From Thalassia testudinum (taxonomy: Eukaryota > Streptophyta > Magnoliopsida > Alismatales > Hydrocharitaceae): DNA of 64,000 nucleotides. Below, in pieces: positions 1 to 10,131 of the stretch. Numbering within the stretch: the first letter of the stretch is position 1; each line of letters starts with the position of its first letter. The stretch lies in the NCBI GenBank assembly GCA_037157565.1, contig JAZHRO010000039.1:48422001-48486000 (forward strand), read 5' to 3'. A model generated the notes under the pieces. The model ran no database searches. It was not told the DNA's origin and saw nothing but the letters and a program-made list of their open reading frames with translations. The position numbers were made by a program, and so were the translations under genes.

Positions 1-1045
1 ATTACTCTTAACCCCGATTTCAAACACGTGAAATGCGTACATCAGTTGGCATCCGCAAGTTAGCAAACATAATTTCTTTGCATAGCCCTGGCAGTAACCA
101 CCCATTTCGCCGCCAAGTCAGTCGCCTTGCTAGGGGTGGCAGGACTGGGCTCGGTAAAGGACTTAATCATTATGGAGCTAGGAATAAATCTCAGCCCCAA
201 GGTATCCACCTACACAATAAGAAGACATGAAGTGTTCAAACACGGTGGAAAAAGTACTATGGGGAGATGTGTTAGGAAAGCTACTTACCACCTGGAGGTA
301 GTAGAAGTAGATGTTCTTCATATTAACCCTCCCATAAGAAGGGTGAGCCCTGGTCATGGCATCTTGAAGATACTGAAGTAGCTGCCTCTCCAAGTCTATC
401 AGGGTGGGGTCGACACCTCAGGCTTGGGACGCTGAGGAACTCCCAGGAGAAGGCAAAGGGCCACTAGAGGAAGTGGCCTGGAGAGCGACGGCAAGATCCT
501 AGCTGGGAGACATCGCTTAAAGAGCAGCATGGGCAGAACTGGCACCCCCTGTCCAAGAATCATGGGCCCACCCATGTTTTGGGAACTAGTGGAGGCGCTA
601 GCCCCAGGGGCTCCAGTCATAGGTTGCGGCAGCTCAAATATACTGCAAACCATAAAGCTCTTCCCCTTAGTCGCTTGCTCGACCATGTGGGAAAATGTGG
701 TGCAGGCCCGGACAAAGTAGGTGGAAATCCGGCCTGGCCCCTTTCGTCCCATTCAGCGGAGACCTCCACACCTCCAACCTCCGCCAAACTTTGTTGACAG
801 GAAGGTGATGCGGGAACTCCTCCCTCACCACCCTCCTCTTCCAAACCAGAGGAGGTCTACATGGGGCTTGTGTGCCTCTTCCTCCATCGAAGGGGCATCT
901 CCTTCGAGTTGCTGGAGGCCTCTCCCTTTTACTTCCTTTTGTCCTCCGGGTGGCGAGGGGGCCACTATTCTCTCCTGTCCCCCGGGATTCATGCTTCACC
1001 ACTTCCCTCCTAGACCTGTGAGACTTGATCGGACAACAATCTGTA
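1..1045. other. Unassigned sequence with short overlapping ORFs
   Basis: No gene can be supported. Several short frames overlap on both strands, the longest being 142 codons on the - strand at 667-1095, and none shows a motif I recognise. Proline- and serine-rich frames on the - strand at 399-752 are reminiscent of the degenerate tail of a gypsy-type gag or pre-gag protein, but this is only an impression. It could be a decayed retroelement interior. Confidence 0.3.
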
Positions 1046-3230
1046 TAGCGTAAAAATAATGATTTAATTATGTCGTTATCGTAGTATAATGTCACAATGC
1101 AAATAGATGTCGTGTCATTTTATTTATTTACATAATTTTTACTGATTTATTCTACGTCGTTTATTGGGAGGTGATTATTGATATACATCACTCTCTATAT
1201 TCCAAAAATGCTCTTTTACTCCAAAAATGTTAATTATATTTACAAATGAATCAAATTAATCAAAGAATGAATGAATGCATTAATTATGTGCAAAAGAATC
1301 AATTAATTGCTAACTAAATTGCCTTAAACATATCTATAACTAATCAGGCATAAAAAACTAAGTAAAACAACTCTATGTTAGTTATGTATAATTATCCTAA
1401 ATAATACCTAAGTATAGGTACAAAAATAATAAACAAATACACTAACAACTACTATATTAACATATATACAAACCTACTAACTAATATTAAACCTTAGACA
1501 AATTATATGCAACCTAACTAAACTAAACTACTATACAAGGCTACACTGACAGACATAAGTGTCGCCAAAGCCTTCAAAAACGTTACTAAAGACTTATGTA
1601 CATAAAAGGCTTAAACAAACACTTATATAAATACATTACTCTTTATATATAAATATACAGTGTACATGCATCTACAGTACATATGTATACTTTATCTATT
1701 ATACATATACTCATACATATACTATTTATATATATATATAAATATATATACAGTATACATATTATACATATACTTATATACTACATAAGTATACATAAAC
1801 ATATATACACACCGTACACACACAAGACTAACACTCACAAAGCTCACAACACTTAGTTTCTTAAGTCACTCACACTCACACAACACCCAGCCAAATTTTC
1901 AGCCATTAGTTCTCTTACACTCAACCCTCACTTTACAAAAAATTATTTTTTTAATTGACGGACCGACTCGGTGCACGTGATACACAGTACCCTCATGGGT
2001 GGGACCAGACTGCTACTATGAACCGACCCTAATTCTCTATTAGGTAGTTTATAGTGTATTCTTTTGGCCCAGGTTCAGCTCAGCTGAACTGGACCTAAAC
2101 CAGATTGGGCTCCCAGCCCCCAATATGCTCAATATACAATATGCTCAAATATGCTCGAAGGGTAACGGGTAATGGGTGCACCATGCACTGATGACTGAAG
2201 AGGGCATGGAGAGAATTCATTTTATACGGCACCGACTACTCTCCAATCTACAAGGTCGGACTAAAAGAAGGCGCCAAATTGATGCTATCGTGCGCTCATT
2301 GGGATGATTTTGGGCCTCGATTTTAGCACCCTACAGATGTCCAAGTTTCAAATAAATTATGTGATTTGAAAGCCCTTATATAAGGCTACATAATTGTATA
2401 ATTAATTTAGGATTATAACTTATTTAATTATATTTAAAAATTACTTCAAGTTACTGATTTATACAAGTTAATTAGATGTTAATTGCTTAATTAATGTATA
2501 AATTAATAAATTAATGATGCAATTGACTTTATACATAGTTAATTTATATAATAAGGTATTTATTAAAAATTTTTAATTTATTTTAGAGCATTTATTTTAA
2601 TTTATATACATTTAAATACACGTTTTTATTAGATATACATATAATGTAGCTATAAATACTATTATATAGTATAAATACATTATAAAGAAGTTAAAAATAT
2701 TTAAAATTAATATATACAAATGTATATTATAAGTTACTTCAATAATAAGTTAAATTGCTAATTTATTTTATTTTAACTTAATAAGTTAGTTAATTAACTT
2801 AATAATCTAATTACATACAATAAATACATAATTAAATCAATGTACAGGTATTATTAGTTATATAATAAATACTTAAATACGTATGTACGGTAATATATAC
2901 GGTTATACACATTTACATATTTATTTATAATTATCTTAGTTTATGTACATATAATCTATGATAAATTAATAGATAATTATATAATTAAGTTATATATATA
3001 ATAACTCAACATAGATATTTATTTAAATATATATAATACATTTATAATTTATTTATGTACATTATTTATATATATTACAATACTTACATTTAACTTAGTG
3101 TTTAATTATATTTACAAATATAAATACTATATACAAGGTATTTTTGAGTATTTTTAGGTATTTTCAAGTTGTTATGGTATTTTTATATAATATAGAAGTA
3201 GTAGAAAAGAGAGAAAAGGTGAGATGATGG
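1046..3230. other. AT-rich noncoding tract, partly TATA-type low complexity
   Basis: Most of this stretch is overwhelmingly A+T, with TA/ATA-type low complexity around 1640-1830 and long AT runs at 2390-3180. A more balanced island lies at about 1960-2340 and includes an inverted repeat at 2073-2089 with 8-base arms (gttcagct). There are no ORFs and no recognisable LTR ends. It could be a matrix-attachment-like region or a decayed element; nothing decides between them. Confidence 0.5.
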
Positions 3231-4370
3231 AAGAACTCTTTTTTTATGTTTTTACAAATTCATCCAAATCAGGCCTTAACGGAGTTTCCGTTAAAGAACC
3301 TAAGGCCTCTATGAGTTCTATCGGTTGGAATGAAGATGTTAACACTCAAACAAATCCAACACATCACAAGAAAGATGTTTGAACATTTAAATAAGATGTT
3401 ACATTGAATTTCACTCAAATTTTAGAGTGGATAGTTAGGAACAAATATAACATGCTGAAAATGAGTTTCAAGCATCAATTACAAGTAATTCATATTAGAT
3501 TTTAGGTAAAAAAATGTACATGAATACTTGTTTCATGAAGTCCTAATAGTATATCATCAGGTAGCTCAAAGAATTTTAGAAAATCAACCCAAATCTATCT
3601 CTTGACAGTGCACAACAGTGGCTATTGCTGTTGTATGTCTCAGCAGCTGAATGTTGCTGGCACTGTTGACGGAAGGATTTAGATGACCTAAATGAGACTT
3701 TCTTATCTCTAATCTGAGATAAAACAAGTCAACCTCAGATCTGGAAACCAGATCTGAGTATAGTTCAACCCAATAGTACTATTTCATTCTGAAATCACTT
3801 GAAACCTGGAATAAAATTCATTGCAAAACCACTTGAAATTTTGTTTAAAACTCTTCATTTAGATCAATGTTGGATTGATACATATCAGATTAGGCCCTTT
3901 TGATTTGTTCCTCTATAAGTTTAGATCTGACTAAATCCTTTCATCAAAACATGAATCATGTAAAACTCTAAAATCTGGAAATCTGATTTTTAATATTAAA
4001 CACCTCCAGATGAAGATAAACCATTGAAAATCCATCTGAATCATTGCAAAAAACCACAAAGATACTTGAAAATCTTTCAAACTTCAATTGAATCTCAAGA
4101 ACACATTCAAAAACCCTAATCAATCCCTTCTACCTCGCTCTAGACAACAAGAAGAGGAGAATTAATTCAAGTCTTAAAACAACTTACACGCACTTCTCAG
4201 ATCTTCCTTACATTGTTTCAAAGTAGCTCAGATCATTGATTAGTTCTCTAATCAGTGTCACTGATTTCATTGACCTAATCTCACTATACGGTGGGAAGAA
4301 AACACAGATCTTATTCAAATTTGGGCAAAACTAAATCAATCATTGAAAACACAGCCCATGAAGTTCAGAA
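3231..4370. other. Unassigned noncoding segment up to the N1 insertion
   Basis: There is no ORF and no recognised feature, apart from a short inverted repeat at about 3283-3301 (arms ttaacgga). The segment continues across N1 into 11533-11764, because N1 is bounded by a perfect duplication, and probably across T3 into 24300-25585. It is either host intergenic DNA or part of the possible LTR called X. Confidence 0.4.
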
Positions 4371-4375
4371 CCATC
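4371..4375 (+). repeat. Target-site duplication of N1, left
   Basis: CCATC directly before the TG of the left LTR, repeated at 11528-11532 directly after the CA of the right LTR. Confidence 0.93.
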
Positions 4376-5780
4376 TGATGTAGATAAAATTATTGAGGAT
4401 AAAATGCCTATTCAAGCATGTTCCTAGGCTTAGATTTGCATTTCATGTTATAAATATTGCATAACATGCAACATTCTGCATTTAGAGTAGTTGCATATAA
4501 TTTATGTTAATTACGTCCATTTTGTGGTCAGGAGAGAAGGATATTTATTTTGGAGCTTTGGATTGACGATCCGACCGTACGGATCTGATTAAGATGACGA
4601 TCGGAGTCCAACGCCTCTGAAATCACCTCGATTGGACTCCCGTAGCACCATATGCAGTTTGAGGAAGATCAACGGCCAAGGGACTAGGTGACATAATTTG
4701 GAGCTTTAAATGACAAATCCAACCACGCGGATGGATTCGGGTCGACGATCGCAGTCGAACGATGTGAAAATCGACTAAATCCGACCTTTGTAGCAGCCCC
4801 TACAATGAAAAGAAGATGGACAGCCCAGATCGCACCACGTAGCGCAACCCAGGCAGTCCATGCGCATGCACGCACCACCGCACATGCACAGCAACGCAAG
4901 CATGCGCGCATGCACAACAGCAGTGCAAGCAAGCACATAGCACGCGAAGGCATGCGAAAGGCACGCGAAGCGCACGACAGCATAGCGGTTTCTTCAACGA
5001 CGTTTGCGGCAGATCTTCAGCGACGTTTATGACCGTTACTAAATGTCCTATATACGAATTTGATTCTTTCCTCCACTATAAAAGGACCCTTACCCCTCTC
5101 ATTTTTCTTCATCTCTCCCTTTCTTCCTCTCACCACCTGCAAGGCTCTAGAGAGAGCTTGTCCCAAGTCCGGGATGCTCCTCTAGAGTAGAAAATCAAAT
5201 AGTTTTCCCTCCCCTCATCCCCTTTTATGGAGCATCTCGTGGCTATCCTCTCACCGTCCTTTGGGAAGAAGATCCTCGCCGCGACGCTGTCTTGCCCCAT
5301 CCTTCGTCCTCCAGCTCCGTCCTCCTTCGTTCAGCTCCTCACCACCTTCCTCCAGGCAACGTTAGAGCGAGTCATCCTCTGAGCAACCGTCGAGGGTCTC
5401 TTACCTCATTCTATCTTTTTACACTTTTGTAGTATAGATTTTCTGCTTTCGTAGTGTAACAAACATTCTTTTATAAATAGATGATTGTTTCTCTCTCTTT
5501 CTCTCTCTCCCTCTTATATTGTTGCAAGTAGATTAGCTAGAAGTCATCGACCTAATCTCTTGCTTGTTAAATACCAAAAAAACTAGAAAAGATAAAAACA
5601 ACAAAAAGAAATAAAAGTGAAGCACGGATTTCATAAAATCAAATGTTCGCCTCCCCGTGTTCGACCATGAACTCACTTTTCGAGTTTCGATTATAAATTT
5701 ATCTAATAGATGCGTTTTGCGAGGTACGACGACGAGTCCTCAAAACCCTGAATTTTAACACGCGAAGTACGCCCCCATCA
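4376..5780 (+). repeat. N1 5' LTR
   Basis: This 1405-bp LTR runs from TGATG to CATCA. It contains a tract of alternating purine-pyrimidine repeats (4850-4980) and a TATA box at 5077, followed by a CT-rich stretch. A segment near 4710-4760, including gcggatggattcgggtcgac, matches the reverse complement of the A1 LTR around 37495-37530, which ties N1 to A1. Confidence 0.93.
5077..5084 (+). promoter_or_regulatory. TATA box in N1 5' LTR
   Basis: TATAAAAG in the middle of the LTR, also present in the 3' LTR at 10827-10834. It probably marks the U3/R boundary, with transcription starting roughly 30 bases downstream. Confidence 0.7.
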
Positions 5781-5783
5781 TTT

Positions 5784-5800
5784 TGGCATCGTTGCGGGGA
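5784..5800 (+). other. Degenerate tRNA-Asp primer-binding site of N1
   Basis: tggcatcgttgcgggga begins three bases after the LTR. It resembles the complement of the plant tRNA-Asp 3' end seen intact at 63635, but two bases are changed and one is missing. This suggests decay, or use of a variant primer. Confidence 0.75.
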
Positions 5801-5885
5801 GGCAACGCTCTTTGGTTTTTCTCATGGTTTTTTCGCCTTACCTAACTTTTATCTCACTTTTTCTCTGATGTTACTGTGATTGCAG

Positions 5886-5944
5886 GTACTCTTCTAAGGC
5901 GGGCCAAAGTGGTTAGATCGGAGAAAAGTGCAGATGAAGGTTCT
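5886..5944 (+). other. Exon-like segment in N1 leader
   Basis: A 59-nt segment lies between a polypyrimidine-AG acceptor (tgtgattgcag, ending 5885) and a perfect plant donor GTAAGT at 5945-5950. A further acceptor-like gtactgcag ends at 6989, 39 bases before the ORF ATG. The same arrangement occurs in A1, A2, N2 and A3. Splicing is inferred from consensus only. Confidence 0.45.
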
Positions 5945-6767
5945 GTAAGTTTCCCACCACTTCCCCACCCACTAGTTCATTTCACCACACTAATAACTCA
6001 AACCCAAATCAACTTAGGTGCTTTTTATAAACCCTAGGATAGATTTAGCTGTTTGTTTACTACCTCCACTCATCTCAGCCCCGCATATAAAAAAAAAGAA
6101 CTCTTCTCTTGTGGGATTTTCTAAAAAAATACATACATTAACATCCACAACTCTCCACTTAAGGGGCACCACTCCACTTTGATTCTACCACTTAACCGAG
6201 ATCTGACTTGTGGATCCGATACACCTTAACTCAACACACACATAAGTGAGTAGAAATCTGATTAGGTTAAGACTTTTTGTATGCCTTAATCAAGTGGTGC
6301 AATAGGCCAATTGCTTGAACTATTTGGGCCACACCACTCAATCTAAAACTGATCCATCAAGTAGCTTGCCACTTAAGGTTGATTTTTAAGGCTGAACTAG
6401 GCACTCCGCATTTTCTTCTGAGTTCTAAAGAAATATATCATCACCAATGCTTTCAAAACTTGGAGTGTTCTACTGAACCATGATTGAATATACCTAAAGA
6501 TTAAACCTTAAAAGCTACTAAACAAGGTTGAACCCTAAAAGACACATCAACAAATAACCTTGTTTAAAAACCCTGGTTGTGCATGCACACAAAATTAAAT
6601 TAATCATTAAGGGTACAACCCATCTAAAGGGCCCATCACATTCCAAGAGCACAATCATCCCAAGCCTAATTAAAATCGAGTAGACGTTGGCCTTAAGGAT
6701 TGATTCGCTCTTCGGGGCTCAGACTAACATTTTTTTGATTAATCTGCTTCTACTGGTCCATCTGATG

Positions 6768-6870
6768 TCTAGCTAGGGGAGTACCGTCAAACGACTGCAG
6801 CTGGGGGGTACACTAGGAACCGAAGGCGTAAGACAAAGGAAAAACCTTCCCCCTAGTCCCTCCTTCTAAC
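6768..6870 (+). other. Leader block shared by N1 and A1
   Basis: This noncoding block aligns by eye with the reverse complement of 44905-45015 in the A1 leader; shared stretches include gtcaaacgac and an accttccc run. Conservation between elements with unrelated ORFs suggests a cis-acting RNA role such as packaging or dimerisation. That role is inference. Confidence 0.55.
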
Positions 6871-7028
6871 TGGTTGGATTGACCGGATAAAAGTAGACCA
6901 AATCATTTATAATCTCAAGACGAGTCTTGAGAGTTTGTAGGTCTTTAGGCTAACCCACCTAAGGACAGGGTTGATTGCTTGTACTGCAGGGCACCTTTCT
7001 CTCTTCTGATTTCCCCTTCTATTCTACC

Positions 7029-8737
7029 ATGCATCCTTCCACATCCTACACACATTTCACATCCTATCCTCCTACCACCACTTATCTCCAAGATGATTAC
7101 TATTCCAACTTGACTTGTAATTACCCATCCACTAGTCGGGATGACTTTGATTGGGGATATGAATCTAGACCTCAGTGTCTAGGGCCTAACCCTGGACAAC
7201 AAGACTATGATTACTATCCTTTCAAGAGCTACAATGATTATAGATCTCCATCGTTTGATGACCAAACCAACCCGATCTACAATCAAGAAGGATATGATGA
7301 TTATAACACCTACCCTCCCAGTATTCCACTGAATATAGGTCACCACCATTCTTTGATCAACCGAAGACGACCTACTATCAGGGAGGAACCCGAGAACCTA
7401 GACATCTTGACTCCCCTAGATTTAACCCAAACTCACCCAAACCTGAATCGAACCAGTTGGTTCAGGTGAACAAGATCCAGGATAGGGTACTGGCTAATTT
7501 GAGGAACACTATACAATCTTTAGAAACACTATGCACTGAAGCACTAGAGCATATGATCAAAATGATTGATGAACTTAATAGTTCCCTATTGGATTTGCTC
7601 CAAAGTGTTAGGGATAGGGACTTGTGTGAGTTTCTTCTTGGGAAATTGTCAAGGTTGATGATGAAATTTGTGGTTGCCCTAGTCAAATCTTGGGATGATT
7701 CTCAAGATGAACCCCCTTCAGGAGAGCCAATGTTTGAACCCGCTCAGGCCCCTGTCGGGGGGGATACATATTTTGAGATTGGAGATGACCAGGTTGGTCT
7801 AGAGCAACCATTTAAGGATGAACAGATTGATTCACCAGAGATCCCCAAGTCAGGAAACGAAGAAAATTATGTCTCCTTGGATCATGAAATGATTTATGAT
7901 TTTGAGACATATATAAATGAGGATCATCAATTCTTTGACTTTGAGGGTGAAGAATGATTTGGTGAAGTCTCACTTGAACTTGAGGAAGAGGATTTTAGTG
8001 AGACAAATGGGCTTGAGGAATCTGACAAACCAGTTGATAGTCCAATTATTGAAGATTTGGATCCAGTTGAGGCTAACTTGGAGGATTTGAATCCTCATTT
8101 ACTAGAAGATTCAATCAATAGCCCCATTCCTCATCCGCACCTCGAAGAGCTGACTTTTGAGATCATTGTGTCCAAGTCAATCTTGATTCAGCCACGATTT
8201 CTGGACTTGGGAGAATCATATGGGGTGAATGATATGCTAGAGGTCCCAAAGCTTGAGCTCTTGATTTTAGAGGATAGGAAGTTGGAATTAAAAATCTGGG
8301 AATCTAATTCTGAGGGAACTTTGATTTTGGATTTGAGGATTCTTGTTGACCTGAAACCACCTACCTTCTATCAGGACCCTTTTGATATCTTTCACGTGCG
8401 ACCCAAGCCTAGAATAATTGACTATCTTCCTAAGTTGAACTATAAGTGGACATCCGATTTTAATGAATCAGATCAACTCATTGTTCAACACTTTGGTCTT
8501 GGGTTGTACACTACAAAACTGCAGCCTCGACCCTGCAAACACAATAATCTTAGGTTCTGGGTGATTTTCATCCAGAACCTTAGAACCACTCGACCCTGGG
8601 GCATGGGTTTGCAACATAATCTGGTCCACGTCTGTGGACATCTTCTACTGACGGGTTTCAGGATAAACCTTTTGATTTTGATTCTGACCCGCACTTGTGA
8701 ATTCCCAACTTCTTCTTTGTATGTATATTATGCCTAG
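7029..8737 (+). pseudogene. N1 acidic Tyr/Pro-rich ORF of unknown family, broken
   Basis: The only coding-like region of N1. The first ATG is at 7029, since the frame upstream has no ATG. The N-terminal part (to about 7469) is rich in Tyr, Pro, Asp and Ser. The reading then passes to another frame near 7457-7469, into a helical, Leu-rich stretch (motifs such as LETLCTEALEHMIKMIDELN) and a strongly acidic C-terminal half. One in-frame TGA at 7955-7957 interrupts that frame before it continues to 8737. No gag, protease, RT or integrase motif is visible. It occupies the position of gag-pol: upstream is the leader, and downstream is the same post-ORF box found in A1, A2 and N2. I do not recognise the family. 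It could be a diverged gag-like or accessory protein, or a captured host fragment. Confidence 0.6.
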
Positions 8738-8760
8738 CTAAAGGCATTAAACTTAGCGCA
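8731..8760 (+). other. Post-ORF conserved box (N1)
   Basis: aaggcattaaacttagcgc overlaps or directly follows the ORF end. Related sequence occurs in A1 (39011-39060), A2 (48141-48190) and N2 (17221-17270), always just after the ORF, where it runs on as a cgctt...gggaggcaaccc motif. Confidence 0.55.
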
Positions 8761-8854
8761 TGCGTATACTCACTTCTCTCTACGGAGCTGACCGGGTTGT
8801 TACGAAATTCAGGTGTATTCTATTTACTCCACCATTTTCATGTCTCTGTTTTTA

Positions 8855-8892
8855 CAATGAGGACATTGCATCATTTAGGCATGGGGGGGTGG
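8855..8892 (+). other. Internal hairpin plus polypurine module of N1
   Basis: caatgaggacattg (arms caatg/cattg, 8855-8868) is followed by the purine tract ggcatgggggggtgg (8878-8892). The same module sits after the ORF in N2, A1 and A2. It may be a second, internal polypurine primer site. Confidence 0.6.
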
Positions 8893-9308
8893 ATACTTTA
8901 TCCTGAAATCATTTTGTTAACCCCGTAGAATTTCTTCTAGTTTCTTTTTTACAAAAAAAAAATTTAAAAAGATAAAAAAAAGAAAATAGAATTAGGAGAA
9001 GAGAACTAAGGCTTTTAGGCATTATTAACTTTAGGAAATGATACGAGAGGACCTAAACATTCAAACTCTTTAGGTCTTCGAGCTTAATTAGCTCGGGTGT
9101 CCACTCGAATGTGGACTTAGTCTCGAGTCCTCGCCAATTCAAATTCATTTTAGTTTGGCTAATAAATTGGGATGATAAGTATGCGATTTATCAACTCGCC
9201 CTCTGATTTGAGGAGATTTTAAGTCTAAGCATTTACACACTATTCGCACTGACTCACTTTTCGATGGTTTTCTTGAAAATTGGGTAGCTAATGAACTATT
9301 TAGGGTGA

Positions 9309-9365
9309 TATGGCTGGCAAGTTGTCAGTGGTAACAGCTCATCGGTCGGTTGTCTAGAGCTCAGC
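9309..9365 (+). repeat. 3' noncoding repeat copy 1 (N1)
   Basis: A 57-bp unit starting tatggctggcaag and ending agagctcagc. A second copy lies at 9524-9580, and reverse-complement copies lie in A1 at 38281-38338 and 38450-38505. Confidence 0.75.
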
Positions 9366-9523
9366 CACAATACCATTTTCGTCATACTGCCTTTAGGTAA
9401 ATCTTAGATTAGGGAAACCACCTACTTAAAAAAAAATAAGAAGAAAAAGAAAAAAATAGAAAAAAAATAGAAAAAGGAGAAATTAATAAAAGAAAATAAT
9501 AAAGTCACACTTCACCGCACGAG

Positions 9524-9580
9524 TATGGCTGGCAAGTGGTCGTGGGTAACAACCCATTGGCTGGTTGTCCAGAGCTCAGC
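9524..9580 (+). repeat. 3' noncoding repeat copy 2 (N1)
   Basis: Second copy of the 57-bp unit, separated from the first by about 160 bp that includes an A-rich run. Confidence 0.75.
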
Positions 9581-10094
9581 TCATAAAAGTGCACAATAAT
9601 TCCCAAAACACTTAGGGAAGAAGCGGGGAAGTAGAATAAATCGGGGAGATATACACTGGGTTCACCCTTGTGTTGACCCCATAAATAAAAGAAGTAGGGA
9701 GAAAGCTACCAATTGAAAAGATAAACCTTTAGGCAAGGTCACCTAGGGTCGTAGAAACCTGAAGTCCGTTTCAACGGCCGCCTAGTGAGTCTTTCACTAT
9801 TTTCACAAGATTCTTAGCACTTCCTTTTCGAGTCTTGGGCGGGTTGGGTAGCTATAAAAAATTATCCCGACACTCTCAAACTCCAAAGAGTCAAAAAAAA
9901 AGAAAAAAAGAAAAAAAAGTATCTTCCCTTTTCAAATAAGGCGATGACTTAGGCAGTCTGCATTTTAGCAGGCACCCGGGTACTGTTGAGTTTTCGTCGT
10001 TTAGAACCATAGTTGAAATTTTCTATTGTTAATAAATGACTAGGTCTAAGCGATCGAATCCTAATTCTATTTTTATACATAGCATGTAGTTTAA

Positions 10095-10131
10095 TTTTGC
10101 TAGGGACTAGCAAAATATAGGCATGGCGATA
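10095..10131 (+). other. Terminal hairpin and degenerate PPT of N1
   Basis: A perfect hairpin (arms ttttgctag/ctagcaaaa, 10095-10115, 3-base loop) is followed by aggcatggcgata, which ends directly at the 3' LTR. In A1, A2 and N2 the equivalent tract is ggcatgggggta, so the G-run of N1 is interrupted by a C. Confidence 0.65.
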
